A DNA stretch of 40,000 bases from Symbiodinium natans (Eukaryota > Sar > Dinophyceae > Suessiales > Symbiodiniaceae). Shown here piece after piece: positions 19,327 to 30,017 of this stretch (the stretch's first letter is position 1; each line of letters opens with the position of its first letter). Made by a program: the position numbers and the translations under genes. A model generated the notes under the pieces. That model saw nothing but the letters and a program-made list of their open reading frames with translations, was not told the origin of the DNA and ran no database searches. The DNA is taken from contig CAJNDS010001513.1 in the NCBI GenBank assembly GCA_905221605.1, forward strand, positions 571,319 to 611,318. Reading direction: 5' to 3'.

Positions 19327-19440
19327 GGGGTTTAGGGTTTAGGGTTTAGGGTTTAGGGTTTAGGGTTTAGGGTTTAGGGTTTAGGGTTTAGGGTTTAGGG
19401 TTTAGGGTTTAGGGTTTAGGGTTTAGGGTTTAGGGTTTAG
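19327..19440 (+). repeat. TTTAGGG telomere-type array
   Basis: About 16 perfect units, G-rich strand plus. The preceding 100 bases of unique GC-rich sequence separate it from an array of opposite orientation. Confidence 0.96.
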
Positions 19441-19594
19441 AAGGGTTTGCAGGGATGTGGGGGCTCTAAACCCTAAATCTCGAAATCAAGGTTCTTCTTT
19501 GGGTTCCTGTCGCAGTACTGGGCCCTATGAAGGCTCCCGAGAACTGCGCTGGGGGATGTGCAAACTTTCCGTTAAAAATACTGGACAGACGAGT

Positions 19595-19599
<5 letters not shown>

Positions 19600-19658
<59 letters not shown>

Positions 19659-20372
19659 AGTAGAGAGAGGGGGAGAGAGGGGAGAGGAGAGAGGGAGGGG
19701 AGAGAGAGGGGGGGAGAGGAGAGAGAGGGGGAGAGAGGAGAGAGGGGAGAGAGAGAGGGGTCGAGGGGGGGAGAGAGAGGGGAGAGAGAGGGGAGAGAGA
19801 GGGGAGAGAGAGAGGGGAGAGAGGGGAGAGAGTGAGGGGAGAGGAGGGGGGGAGAGAGAGGGGAGAGAGGAGAGAGAGAGAGGGGAGAGGAGAGAGAGGG
19901 GGGAGAGAGAGGGAGAGGAGAGAGGGGGAGGAAAGGGGAGAGAGGGGGAGAGAGAGGGGAGAGAGAGGGGAGAGCGAGAGAGAGGGGAGAGAGAGGGGAG
20001 AGAAGAGGAGGGGAGAGAGAGAGGAGAGAGAGGGGAGAGAGGAGGGGAGAGAGGGAGAGAGAGGGGAGAGAGAGGGGGGCGAGAGAGGAGGGGCGAGAGA
20101 GGGGAGAGCGAGAGAGGGGAGAGAGGGGGGAGAGAGAGGGGAGAGAGAGGGGAGAGAGAGGGGAGAGAGAGGGGGAGAGAGAGGGGGGAGAGAGGGGAGA
20201 GAGAGGGGAGAGAGGGAGGAGGGGAAGAGGGGAGAGAGGGGAGAGAGGGGAGAGAGGGGAGAGAGGGGAGAGAGGGGAGAGAGGGGAGAGAGGGGAGAGA
20301 GGGGAGAGAGGGGAGAGGGGAGAGGGAGAGGGGAAGGGGAGAGAGAGGGAGAGGGAAAGAGAGCGAGAGGAA
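19600..20372 (+). repeat. Polypurine GA-rich tract (about 770 bp)
   Basis: It starts as pure (GA)n, then becomes GAGAGAGGGG-type units, with a regular 10-bp GAGAGAGGGG block near 20225-20320. Only a handful of T or C bases interrupt the purine strand. The long open frames here (Arg/Glu/Gly-rich on plus, Ser/Pro/Leu-rich on minus) are translations of the repeat and not genes. Confidence 0.97.
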
Positions 20373-21665
20373 CAATAAATACAAGGTTTGGGTCTTAGGG
20401 CTAGGCCTAAGGTTAGGGCTCAGGGAAAAAACAGGCGGTTCCGACGCGTTTACCTCATCTCGCACCCTCACCCCTCAACCCAACTCGTAGCTCAGCCCCA
20501 ATCCTAAACACCAAACCCCGAAACCCTGAACCCTCGAAAGGCGGCCTCTACCTCTGCCACGGCCGAGACGATGGTCGTCAGGTATTCTGTGCGGTGTAGC
20601 AGGTCCTGCAAGCTGCAGCAGGGACCCCAAAAAGGGGGGGGCTTGGGGTAGTCTTAGGGGCGACTCCAGTACTTCCGAATTCGTCCCTGAAGTAGTGAGT
20701 ACCTCTTACATTATGTCGGGGCCTTGTGGTCTGCAACTTCTTCGGCTTTGCATTCTTCAGTTGTATTGGAGTCAACCAGACGAGGGGCCCAAAATGTTAA
20801 CTTCAAACCCCTACCGAGCCTGCGGGAAAGAACCCAGAGAGCTCAACGCCCCTGCATGTAAGCAATGCACCTGAATTCGAAACGAAAGCCCTAGATAGTA
20901 GTCTAAGGCATCCTCCCTCCTCAAGGGAATATTGGGCTCCCCGGGAAGATCGCTGCCTGCAAGCTCGGGCCTCAACCCTCGAACCTCGACTGCAAGAGAC
21001 GCCAAACCCTCAAAGCCTAGAGACCCTAGACCTGATTCCCGAAACCCTAAACCCTAAACCCTCAAAGAGCACAAGGGAGAGCGATGTCCTGTTTCAGGCC
21101 TGGTTGGCTTCGCGATGAGTTGTTTCCGTCTTTCGGGAGGGTAAGGTTTTGGGACATGGTCAGTCTGGTCAGTTCCCTAAGTCAGGGTCCCTTTCTGGAT
21201 ATCCCTCTGATCATACAGAGCCTTCGATTACTGTTTAGGATGTAACCCCTAAACCCTTAACCCTGAACCCTCTCAGTCCTGATTTTGACGATCTCTGTAA
21301 GCCTGAGCTGCACGCTCTGATTCGGGGCTGCAGTCTGCGTGCTAATCGGTCAAGTGCATGGGGTTTAGGCTTTAGGGTTTAGGGTTTACGGTTTCGGGTT
21401 TAGAACCTGCCATTTCTTTTTGTTTGGGGGGCTGGGGTTGAGGATTTGGGCCATTTGGGGTTTCGGGTCGGAATGTATCGCGCAGGCGAAATGGCACATC
21501 AGAATCGTTGTTGCAGATTGCTTCATAAACCTCTAGTGGGAGCTCTAACTTGGTCTCCTTTCTTGGGGTCCTAGACCCTAAACCCTAAACCCAATCCACA
21601 CTTTAGATAAGGGACTCTACTGACAAAAGTTGCCCATGTAAAGAAGGAGCCACAAAGGCCCATCG
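20373..21665. other. Mostly unique non-coding stretch
   Basis: About 1.3 kb with rare telomere-like words (20395-20420, 21040-21062, 21240-21270, 21360-21400). ORFs at 20578-20775 and 20811-21005 on the minus strand have no recognisable domain. Confidence 0.45.
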
Positions 21666-21777
21666 GGCTTAGGGTTTAGGGTTTAGGGTTTAGGGTTTAG
21701 GGTTTAGGGTTTAGGGTTTAGGGTTTAGGGTTTAGGGTTTAGGGTTTAGGGTTTAGGGTTTAGGGTTTAGGGTTTAG
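21666..21777 (+). repeat. TTTAGGG telomere-type array
   Basis: About 16 perfect units, G-rich strand plus. Confidence 0.96.
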
Positions 21778-22161
21778 CCATCAACCCTTGTGAGTTTTAG
21801 GGGGGGGGGTCCAAGATGAGCGTCCCCTTGTCGCATGTTCACAATATCTAGGCCAATTTCAGCTGGCAAAAGGTTCCCCCCATAAAAGAGCTTCCAAGCA
21901 GTAAGACTCAGAATCTAGATCAACCCCCCGGAGTCCAACTGAACATCAAGTGGGGATCCTTCATGTGACTTAAGGCATATGAATATGCCGAAAAAATTAA
22001 ATTAGTGGGATCCCTAGTTTGACTTATGGTACATTCCCTCAGCCCTGAACCCTGCACCTGAATTTCTTCTTAAGGAGTATGGGCTCTTTCACCCCCACAT
22101 GCACGTCTCTGTAGGGCCCCCGCCTTCCACGCAAGAACCTGATGATGGAGACTTTCACAGG
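21778..22161. other. Unique stretch, nothing recognised
   Basis: About 380 bases with a G9 run near 21801. No ORF of note, no RNA gene seen and no foldback. Confidence 0.45.
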
Positions 22162-22398
22162 GGTTAGGGTTTAGGGTTTAGGGTTTAGGGTTTAGGGTGT
22201 AGGGTGTAGGGTGTAGGGTTGGTTTAGGGTTTGGGGTTTAGGGTTTAGGGTTTAGGGTCTAGGGTCTAGGGTTTAGGGTTTAGGGTTTAGGGTTTAGGGT
22301 TTAAGGTTTAGGGTTTAGGGTTTAGGGTTTAGGGTTTAGGGTTTAGGGTTTAGGGTTTAGGGTTTAGGGTTTAGGGTTTAGGGTTTAGGATTTAGGTT
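22162..22398 (+). repeat. TTTAGGG array with amplified variants
   Basis: About 33 units. Variants come in local clusters: GTGTAGG three times near 22194-22216 and GTCTAGG twice near 22255-22268. The later part is pure TTTAGGG. Confidence 0.95.
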
Positions 22399-22480
22399 AA
22401 ACATGGGCCGAGGAGTTAGGGGTTCGTTCGGGGTTTAGGCTTCGGGTTTAAGATCCCTCTCGCGAACTTCTGAACACATT

Positions 22481-22572
22481 ACTTGGAAGCCCTTCTGACT
22501 TCGTAAGTGGGGTTCGTAAGGTGGGTTATGGGGATACGAAGTAGACTGACTAAGTGAAGAGAGCTTCCGAGT
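22481..22572. mobile_element. Foldback element, family B, copy 3
   Basis: A 92-bp imperfect palindrome with left arm ACTTGGAAGCCCTTCTGACT and right arm ending AGAGAGCTTCCGAGT. The centre GGTTCGTAAGGTGGGTTATG matches the other copies. It is the shortest of the three. Confidence 0.75.
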
Positions 22573-22689
22573 AACCCCCACACCCCAAACCTGAGGCCAA
22601 GCACCCCTTCGCCAGGCTTGATGGCGCGTGCCATCCGGGGCGTCCGTGTTGCCCGCTCCATGGCAAGGGCAGAACGATCAGCGTTCTAA

Positions 22690-22980
22690 ACCCTAAAGCC
22701 TAAACCCTAAAGGTCCTAAACTTTAAACCCTAAACCCTAAACCCTGTCCATCTTTGAGCTCATGTAGCGCCCATCACGTCGAACGAAAAGAATATAAAGG
22801 CCGCCTACTCTACTACTAAGTAATCAAACAACAAACCCCTCACTACCTCCTTCAGTGGAGCCCGAGTGCCGAGGCAAGAGAGGGCCACCATGGCCCCCGG
22901 ACCTGTAAGAAGAGAGACTCGAAACAATCCGAACAACCCTAAACCCTAAACCCTAAACCCTAAACCCTAAACCCTAAAGC
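22690..22980 (-). repeat. Two short CCCTAAA blocks around unique sequence
   Basis: Blocks at about 22690-22745 and 22933-22977. Between them are 190 bases with no recognised gene. Confidence 0.8.
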
Positions 22981-23336
22981 TCGTCATGCAACCCCAAAAT
23001 CCTACACCCGAACCCTGAACCCTAGATTGACCAGTCCCCGAGGCTAAACCCCAAAACGCCAAGAAGCCCTCAACCGCTTGAACTACATCAGGGCACTCCC
23101 CAACAAATAGATTGGAGACACCCCCTTTATGTGCCCTGAAGATACGAACATCCTCACTCTCGCGGCTTGAGGGTTTGGGGGATTAGGGTCTGGGCTGCAA
23201 TGCTTTTTTAGGAAGCCCCTAAACCTGCACTCCTGAACCTCCAACCCCGAAAAAACCCTAAACCCTCAACCCTAAACCCCCCTAAAACCCCCCGAAAGCC
23301 TCAAACTTGCCCCTAAACCCTGACTCAACCCCAAAC

Positions 23337-23440
23337 CCCACACCCTAAACCCTAAACCCTACACCCTAAACCCTAAACCCTAAACCCTAAACCCTAAACC
23401 CTAAACCCTTAACCCTTAACCCTAAACCCTAAACCCTAAC
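23337..23440 (-). repeat. CCCTAAA telomere-type array
   Basis: About 14 units with two CCCTTAA variants side by side. Confidence 0.93.
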
Positions 23441-23529
23441 CTGTCAACCCCCACAAGTCGAAGGTCACTGTGGCAAGCACCAGCCACTGCGACTCCTGGG
23501 GCCATGTGAGAACATTATCGGGTCCTTTT

Positions 23530-23700
23530 CAGGGTTTAGGGTTCAGGGTTCAGGGTTTAGGGTTTCGGGTTTAGGGTTTAGGGTTTAGGGTTTAGGGTTT
23601 AGGGTTTGGGGCTTAGGGTTTCGGGCTTAGGGTTTAGGGTTTAGGGTTTGGGGTTTGGGGTTTAGGGATTAGGGTTTAGGGTTTAGGGGTTCTGGCGTCT
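23530..23700 (+). repeat. Degenerate TTTAGGG array
   Basis: About 22 units with TTCAGGG, TTTCGGG and TTTGGGG variants. It lies just left of the 53-bp satellite. Confidence 0.92.
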
Positions 23701-23756
23701 GGGGTTTAGGGCCTGTGCTCCCTGCAAAAAGGTGGCTTCCTGCTGAATTGCTTACT

Positions 23757-26700
23757 GGCCCTCACCTCAAGCCGGCCTCAAGGCCAGCATCATGAGCATC
23801 AGCCGCCGGCCCTCTCACCTCAAGCCGGCCTGAAGGCCAGCATCATGAGCATCAGCCGCCGGCCCTCTCACCTCAAGCCGGCCTGAAGGCCAGCATCATG
23901 AGCATCAGCCGCCGGCCCTCTCACCTCAAGCTGGCCTCAAGGCCAGCATCATGAGCATCAGCCGCCGGCCCTCTCACCTCAAGCCGGCCTGAAGGCCAGC
24001 ATCATGAGCATCAGCCGCCGGCCCTCCCACCTCAAGCCGGCCTCAAGGCCAGCATCATGAGATCAGCCGCTGGCCCTCTCACCTCAAGCCGGCCTGAAGG
24101 CCAGCATCATGAGCATCAGCCGCCGGCCCTCTCACCTCAAGCCGGCCTCAAGGCCAGCATCATAAGCATCAGCCGCCGGCCCTCTCACCTCAAGCCGGCC
24201 TCAAGGCCAGCATCATGAGCATCAGCCGCCGGCCCTCTCACCTCAAGCCGGCCTCAAGGCCAGCATCATGAGCATCAGCCGCCGGCCCTCTCACCTCAAG
24301 CCAGCCAGCATCAGCCGCCGGCCCTCTCACCTCAAGCCGGCCTGAAGGCCAGCATCATGAGCATCAGCCGCCGGCCCTCTCACCTCAAGCCGGCCTCAAG
24401 GCAAGCATCATGAGCATCAGCCGCCGGCCCTCTCACCTCGAGCCGGCCTCAAGGCCAGCATCATGAGCATCAGCCGCCGGCCCTCTCACCTCAAGCCGGC
24501 CTCAAGGCCAGCATCATGAGCATCAGCCGCCGGCCCTCTCACCTCAAGCCGGCCTAAAGGCCAGCATCATGATCATCAGCCGCCGGCCCTCTCACCTCAA
24601 GCCGGCCTGAAGGCCGCAGAGCATCATCTCACCTCAAGAGGCCATCATCATGAGCATCAGCCGCCGGCGCTCTCACCTCAAGCCGGCCTCAAGGCCAGCA
24701 TCATGAGCATCAGCCGCCGGCCCTCTCACCTCAAGCCGGCCTGAAGGCCAGCATCATGAGCATCAGCCGCCGGCCCTCTCACCTCAAGCCGGCCTAAAGC
24801 CATCATGAGCATCAGCCGCCGGCCCTCTCACCTCAAGCCGGCCTGAAGGCCAGCATCATGAGCATCAGCCGCCAGCGCTCTCACCTCAAGCCGGCCTGAA
24901 GGCCAGCATCATGAGCATCGCCGCCGGCGCTCTCACCTCAAGCCGGCGAAGGCCAGCATCATGAGCATCAGCCGCCAGCGCTCTCACCTCAAGCCGGCCT
25001 GAAGGCCAGCATCATGAGCATCAGCCGCCAGCCCTCTCACCTCAAGCCGGCCTGAAGGCCAGCATCATGAGCATCAGCCGCCGGCCCTCTCACCTCAAGC
25101 CGGCCTCAAGGCCGGCATCATGAGCATCAGCCGCCGGCCCTCTCACCTCAAGCCGGCCTCAAGGCCAGCATCATGAGCATCAGCCGCCGGCCCTCTCACC
25201 TCAAGCCGGCCTGAAGGCCAGCATCATGAGCATCAGCCGCCGGCCCTCTCACCTCAAGCCGGCCTCAAGGCAAGCATCATGAGCATCAGCCGCCGGCCCT
25301 CTCACCTCAAGCCGGCCTCAAGGCCGGCATCATGAGCATCAGCCGCCGGCCCTCTCACCTCAAGCCGGCCTGAAGGCCAGCATCATGAGCATCAGCCCCC
25401 GGCCCTCCCACCTCAAGCCAGGCATGAAGGCCAGCATCATGAGCCCGCAGCCGCCGCCCTCTCACCTCAAGCGGCCTCAAGGCCGCATCATGAGCATCAG
25501 CCGCCGGCCCTCTCACCTCAAGCCGGCCTCAAGGCCAGCATCATGAGCATCAGCCGCCGGCCCTCTCACCTCAAGCCGGCCTGAAGGCCGGCATCATGAG
25601 CATCAGCCACCGGCCCTCTCACCTCAAGCCGGCCTAAAGGCCAGCATCATGATCATCAGCCGCCGGCCCTCTCACCTCAAGCCGGCCTGAAGGCCAGCAT
25701 CATGAGCATCAGCCGCCGGCCCTCTCACCTCAAGCCGGCCTCAAGGCCAGCATCATGAGCATCAGCCGCCGGCCCTCTCACCTCAAGCCGGCCTCAAGGC
25801 CGGCATCATGAGCATCAGCCACCGGCCCTCTCACCTCAAGCCGGCCTGAAGGCCAGCATCATGAGCATCAGCCGCCGGCCCTCTCACCTCAAGCCGGCCT
25901 CAAGGCCAGCATCATGAGCATCAGCCGCCAGCGCTCTCACCTCAAGCCGGCCTGAAGGCCGGCATCATGAGCATCAGCCCCCGGCCCTCTCACCTCAAGC
26001 CGGCCTAAAGGCCAGCATCATGATCATCAGCCGCCGGCCCTCTCACCTCAAGCCGGCCTGAAGGCCAGCATCATGAGCATCAGCCGCCGGCCCTCTCACC
26101 TCAAGCCGGCCTCAAGGCCAGCATCATGAGCATCAGCCGCCGGCCCTCTCACCTCAAGCCGGCCTAAAGGCCAGCATCATGATCATCAGCCGCCGGCCCT
26201 CTCACCTCAAGCCGGCCTGAAGGCCAGCATCATGAGCATCAGCCGCCGGCCCTCTCACCTCAAGCCGGCCTCAAGGCCAGCATCATGAGCATCAGCCGCC
26301 GGCCCTCTCACCTCAAGCCGGCCTCAAGGCCAGCATCATGAGCATCAGCCGCCGGCCCTCTCACCTCAAGCCGGCCTGAAGGCCAGCATCATGAGCATCA
26401 GCCGCCGGCCCTCTCACCTCAAGCCGGCCTAAAGGCCAGCATCATGAGCATCAGCCGCCGGCCCTCTCACCTCAAGCCGGCCTGAAGGCCAGCATCATGA
26501 GCATCAGCCGCCGGCGCTCTCACCTCAAGCCGGCCTGAAGGCCAGCATCATGAGCATCAGCCGCCAGCGCTCTCACCTCAAGCCGGCCTGAAGGCCAGCA
26601 TCATGAGCATCAGCCGCCAGCGCTCTCACCTCAAGCCGGCCTGAAGGCCAGCATCATGAGCATCAGCCGCCAGCGCTCTCACCTCAAGCCGGCCTCATGG

Positions 26701-26805
26701 CCAGCATCAATCAGCTGCGAGCCTGCCTGGAGGCCAACATCGTGAGCATCAGCCTCGGGCCCTCTTACTTCAAGCCTCATGGCCAGCACCATGAGCATCA
26801 GTCGC
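23757..26805. repeat. 53-bp satellite array, about 57 copies
   Basis: The unit runs from CTCTCACCTCAAGCCGGCC to GAGCATCAGCCGCCGGCC and has a strict 53-bp spacing (for example 23821 to 23874). Its core GGCCT(G/C/A)AAGGCC is an inverted repeat that can form a small hairpin. Units fall into three classes by the variable base (TGAAGG, TCAAGG, TAAAGG). Truncated units occur near 24301, 24610, 24795 and 24940. The right-most two or three units (from about 26690) are strongly diverged, as expected at an array edge. Because 53 is not a multiple of three it cannot encode a repeated protein. Confidence 0.98.
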
Positions 26806-28040
26806 GAACCCCAAACCCCTTATTCGAAGCCCCTGATTCGCCCACCAATAGGGCACAGTTCCTGTGTCCAAGACCTACCCGCATCCAGTGTCTAAACCGA
26901 GTCCTAGGCCACCCTACCCGACCCTACCCCACGACCAAGGACGACCAAGGATTTTCGAGGGGGGAGAGCGGGGATTTTTGGGTTGGCAAATCGTGCTGGG
27001 TGGGTGGGTAGAGCAGTAGGTGAACACAGAGCCGGAGCTCGGAAGCCCCAATCCTCAGAAGAGCCTGAAGTCCCAGGGTTTAGAGTTGTTGATGTTCAAG
27101 TGGCTGGTGAAGCATGTGCTTCGAACATCCCCACCCCCAAAGCCCATGGCGCTGCTGGATACTCTATGAGATCTGTTGGGATACGTACCTAACATATGAA
27201 AACACCGAGGTGTGGGGAGAAGAACATGTCTCAACCCTAAACCATAAACCCTTTAAGCAACAGGGTCCCCCACCTCCCCTGCGCTTGGAGCCACCATGCA
27301 TCGCCGCCCCGCAAGGCCTTGAGCTTTGGAGGGTTTGGGGTTTCGCTTGACTGTTTTGGTGGGAAATACGACGCCATCTGGGGCGTAGGGTTTAGAGTTA
27401 GGGCATTGGGGGTTCGAGCTGCCCAATTTAGGTCTCTGCCAAGAAGGCTCACTATGTCCTTTTGACCTCAAAGCCACAACCATTGAAACCCCCCTAAACG
27501 TGCCTGGGGCTTTGGAGCCCACAGCTCTGCGCGCCTGCAGGGGGCAGAAGGGTTTGGATTTTTAGGGCTTTGAAGCTCAAACCATAAGAAGTCTGGGGTT
27601 TTTAGGGTTTTGGGGTTTTTCTTTTGGACTGAGGGCTTACCAAAGGCCTCAGCGTATGCCTGCGTGGTTGCTTCCTGAGTTTTCGACATCCTGACAGGGT
27701 TCCTGCCGTGGGGGCCCAGCAACGAGCCCCAACGAAATTTCTCCTTAGTCGAGGGCGTTCAAGATTATCTCATCCTTGTATATTGATCCGTGCAGCACTC
27801 GGCACCGAAGCTGCGCGTCTCTGCCCCTTGATGGGGCATGAGGAGAGCGGGCCACATCAACTCGCCATATATCCAAGCATGCAGCCGACTACTTGGGGCT
27901 ATGGATGACTATTGTTTCAACAACCTTCCGAGCAGTTTAGAGTTTTGAGCTTTGAGGGTTTAGGGTTCAGGGAGAAGGGTTTGTGGCTTGGAGGGTTTAA
28001 GCCTTGTCCGCGGCAGAGGCTCCGGCGCCCCTATGTGATC
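26806..28040. other. Unique stretch, no supported gene
   Basis: About 1.2 kb. Overlapping ORFs of 60-100 codons on both strands (26697-27011, 26983-27192, 27253-27522, 27468-27722) lack recognisable domains, and the first starts inside the satellite. Rare telomere-like words. Confidence 0.45.
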
Positions 28041-28123
28041 AGGGTTTAGGGTTTAGGGTTTAGGGTTGAGGGTTGAGGGTTTAGGGTTGAGGGTTGAGGG
28101 TTGAGGGTTTAGGGTTTAGGGTT
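28041..28123 (+). repeat. TTTAGGG array mixed with TTGAGGG units
   Basis: About 12 units. The TTGAGGG variant occurs in runs of two and three, again showing local spread of a variant. Confidence 0.9.
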
Positions 28124-28201
28124 ATAAGGCTTTAGCTGGTTTAGGGTTGGGTTCAGTTCGCCCCAAGGAGCTGAGCAACCTGAAACCCGAACAGATTTAA
28201 G

Positions 28202-28300
28202 ATAGGGGCCTTAATAATTAGAATAGAGTTTTGGGGGTTATTCTAGTAGAATTATATAGGGCAGAAGGGGAATACTACTAGTAATTATTCCGACCCCTAT
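28202..28300. mobile_element. AT-rich foldback element candidate
   Basis: A 99-bp imperfect palindrome. ATAGGGGCCTTAATAATTA on the left pairs with TAATTATTCCGACCCCTAT on the right with three mismatches. The centre is AT-rich (TTCTAGTAGAATTATAT). It is not obviously related to families A or B. Confidence 0.6.
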
Positions 28301-28421
28301 GGTAGGGTTTAAGGTTTGGGGGGTCGGGGTGGAGTTCAGGGCTTCGGCCCCGAAGCGTCAACTCCAATCTCCTCGATGCCGGCCAGCTTGTCTGCACACT
28401 CCGCGAAATGGGCGCTGTCTT

Positions 28422-28641
28422 TCAGTCGTTCTTTCTTGCTTTCTTTGTATGATACTTCTTTCTTTATGTATTTCTTTTCCCTTCTTTCTTTTGATCGATT
28501 GTTCTGTCGTTCTTTCTTTCTGTCTTTCTTGCGTTCTTTCTTGTTTTCTTTCCTTCTTCCCGAGTACCCCAAGGCCTCTTTGCGCACAAAATCAAATCAG
28601 CGCTCTCTCGCTCTCTCTCTCTCTCTCTCTGTCTCTCTGTC
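28422..28641. repeat. Pyrimidine-rich CTTT/TTTC and (CT)n tract
   Basis: TTCTTTCTTT-type repeats (about 28422-28558), then a (CT)n run at about 28601-28641. The overlapping Leu/Ser/Phe-rich ORFs on plus and the Lys/Glu-rich ORF on minus are repeat-derived. Confidence 0.85.
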
Positions 28642-28985
28642 TCCTAAGCCTAAGCCCTTGCCTTACTTGCAGCCGCCCCTTTGGCATTCCCTGCTTTGTA
28701 AGGAAATTTAATTTGAATTTCGGGTCCTCTTGCAGTCCCCTTTGTTGTCGCTGTCCTTACACAAAGGATGCATGGACCCTAACCGAGAACCACCCCCAAA
28801 CCCTAAACCCTAAACCCCAAACGCTAAACCCTAAACCCTAGACCCCAAACCCTAAACCCTAAAACCGGGCCTAAAAGACCCTAAACCTTGAATAATCCCT
28901 AACAACTCCTAAAGCCCTGCCACCAAGTGATCGCCTCTGCTGTGCTGCTCGCTGTGGGCGGAGCTCCATCGCCTGAAAGAAATCC
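28642..28985. other. Non-coding stretch with CCCTAAA words
   Basis: A short degenerate CCCTAAA cluster at about 28796-28864 on the minus strand. The remaining sequence has no recognised feature. Confidence 0.5.
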
Positions 28986-29110
28986 GGCTTAAGGTTTAGG
29001 ATTTTCGGGTTTAGGGTTTAGGTTTAGGAGTTTAGGGTTTAGGGTTTAGGAGTTTGGAGTTTAGGGCTTAGGGTTTAGGGTTAGGGTTTAGGGTTTTGGG
29101 TTTGGGGTTT
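28986..29110 (+). repeat. Degenerate TTTAGGG array
   Basis: About 15 units with TTTAGGA, TTAGGG and TTTTGGG variants, immediately left of the family A foldback element. Confidence 0.88.
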
Positions 29111-29129
29111 AGGAGGAATATGCATGACC

Positions 29130-29215
29130 ACTTGGAGGTTCATGGGACTTACTAACCAATTCTCACTGTACTAGTACACTTATAATTGGCTAGTAAGTAC
29201 CATGAACCTCCAAGT
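29130..29215. mobile_element. Foldback element, family A, copy 2, with flanking 19-bp direct repeats
   Basis: An 86-bp element with 32-base terminal inverted repeats (ACTTGGAGGTTCATGG... and its complement) differing at two positions. It is flanked by AGGAGGAATATGCATGACC at 29111-29129 and AGGAGGAATGCGCATGACC at 29216-29234, identical at 17 of 19 bases, as expected of an old target-site duplication. The arms share CTTGGAGGTTC with 11660-11769. No coding capacity. Confidence 0.82.
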
Positions 29216-29487
29216 AGGAGGAATGCGCATGACCACAAACAGAAGACGACACGCACATGACTATGCGTTTGTCTCACGGCAGCCTTGTTTTGCTCTTTCC
29301 TAACCTTTTTGCCGTTTGCGGGTTGTGATTCGCTATTTGACATTAGGAAGCTGAAGAAAGAGGGTGTAAAACTTCACATTGGAGCTCTTGCGCGTTTGGG
29401 ACGATCCTCCTAGCCCAGGCAGGCTTTAAGCCTCCCAAGCCCAGCAGCTTCCGGATCCCAGCACTTCCGAGCCCCAAAAAACTCATG

Positions 29488-29790
29488 GGTTTAGGGGTTT
29501 AGGGGTTTAGGGGTTTAGGGGTTTAGGGGTTTAGGGGTTTAGGGGTTTAGGGGTTTAGGGGTTTAGGGGTTTAGGGGTTTAGGGGTTTAGGGGTTTAGGG
29601 GTTTAGGGGTTTAGGGGTTTAGGGGGTTAGGGGCTTAGGGTTTAGGGGTTTAGGGGTTTAGGGGGGGTTTTAGGGGTTAGGGGTTTAGGGGTTAAGCGGT
29701 TTAGGGGTTTAGGGGTTTAGGGGTTTAGGGGTTTAGGGGTTTAGGGGTTTAGGGGTTTAGGGGTTTAGGGGTTTAGGGGTTTAGGGGTTT
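29488..29790 (+). repeat. TTTAGGGG (8-bp) variant array
   Basis: About 37 units of the 8-bp variant TTTAGGGG, with a small disturbed zone near 29625-29700. This is a homogenised variant of the 7-bp telomere-type unit found elsewhere in the window. Confidence 0.95.
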
Positions 29791-30017
29791 ATGCAAGATG
29801 TCATCGGACGTCCCATGCGAGAAGAACGCAAGAGATCCTTAGCGAAGAAGTTAACTATCAATTGACTGCAGAAAACTAAGAAATCACCACCTTCGCTGTC
29901 TGTGGCGTTGGCAGTATACATTCCACACAACTTGTGGATCCACAACCGGCAAAGGGCAACTTTGAAAGACATTAGCTGGAGGCGAGTACGGCCGTTTAAC
30001 GACAAAGTCGTACTTGT
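29791..30017. other. Unique island between TTTAGGGG arrays
   Basis: About 230 bases of ordinary-looking sequence. A minus-strand frame (30020 to 29781, 79 codons) is open and non-repetitive with mixed composition, for example ALCRLWIHKLCGMYTANATD. It could be a gene fragment, but I recognise no family. Confidence 0.35.

Noticed and set aside
19572-20471. Ser/Pro/Leu-rich 299-aa ORF and Arg/Glu/Gly-rich ORFs on the other strand
   Set aside because: All are readings of the GA-rich polypurine tract, open because that sequence rarely makes stop codons.
23757-26805. CRISPR array
   Set aside because: Units are contiguous 53-bp repeats without unique spacers, in a eukaryotic context with no cas genes.
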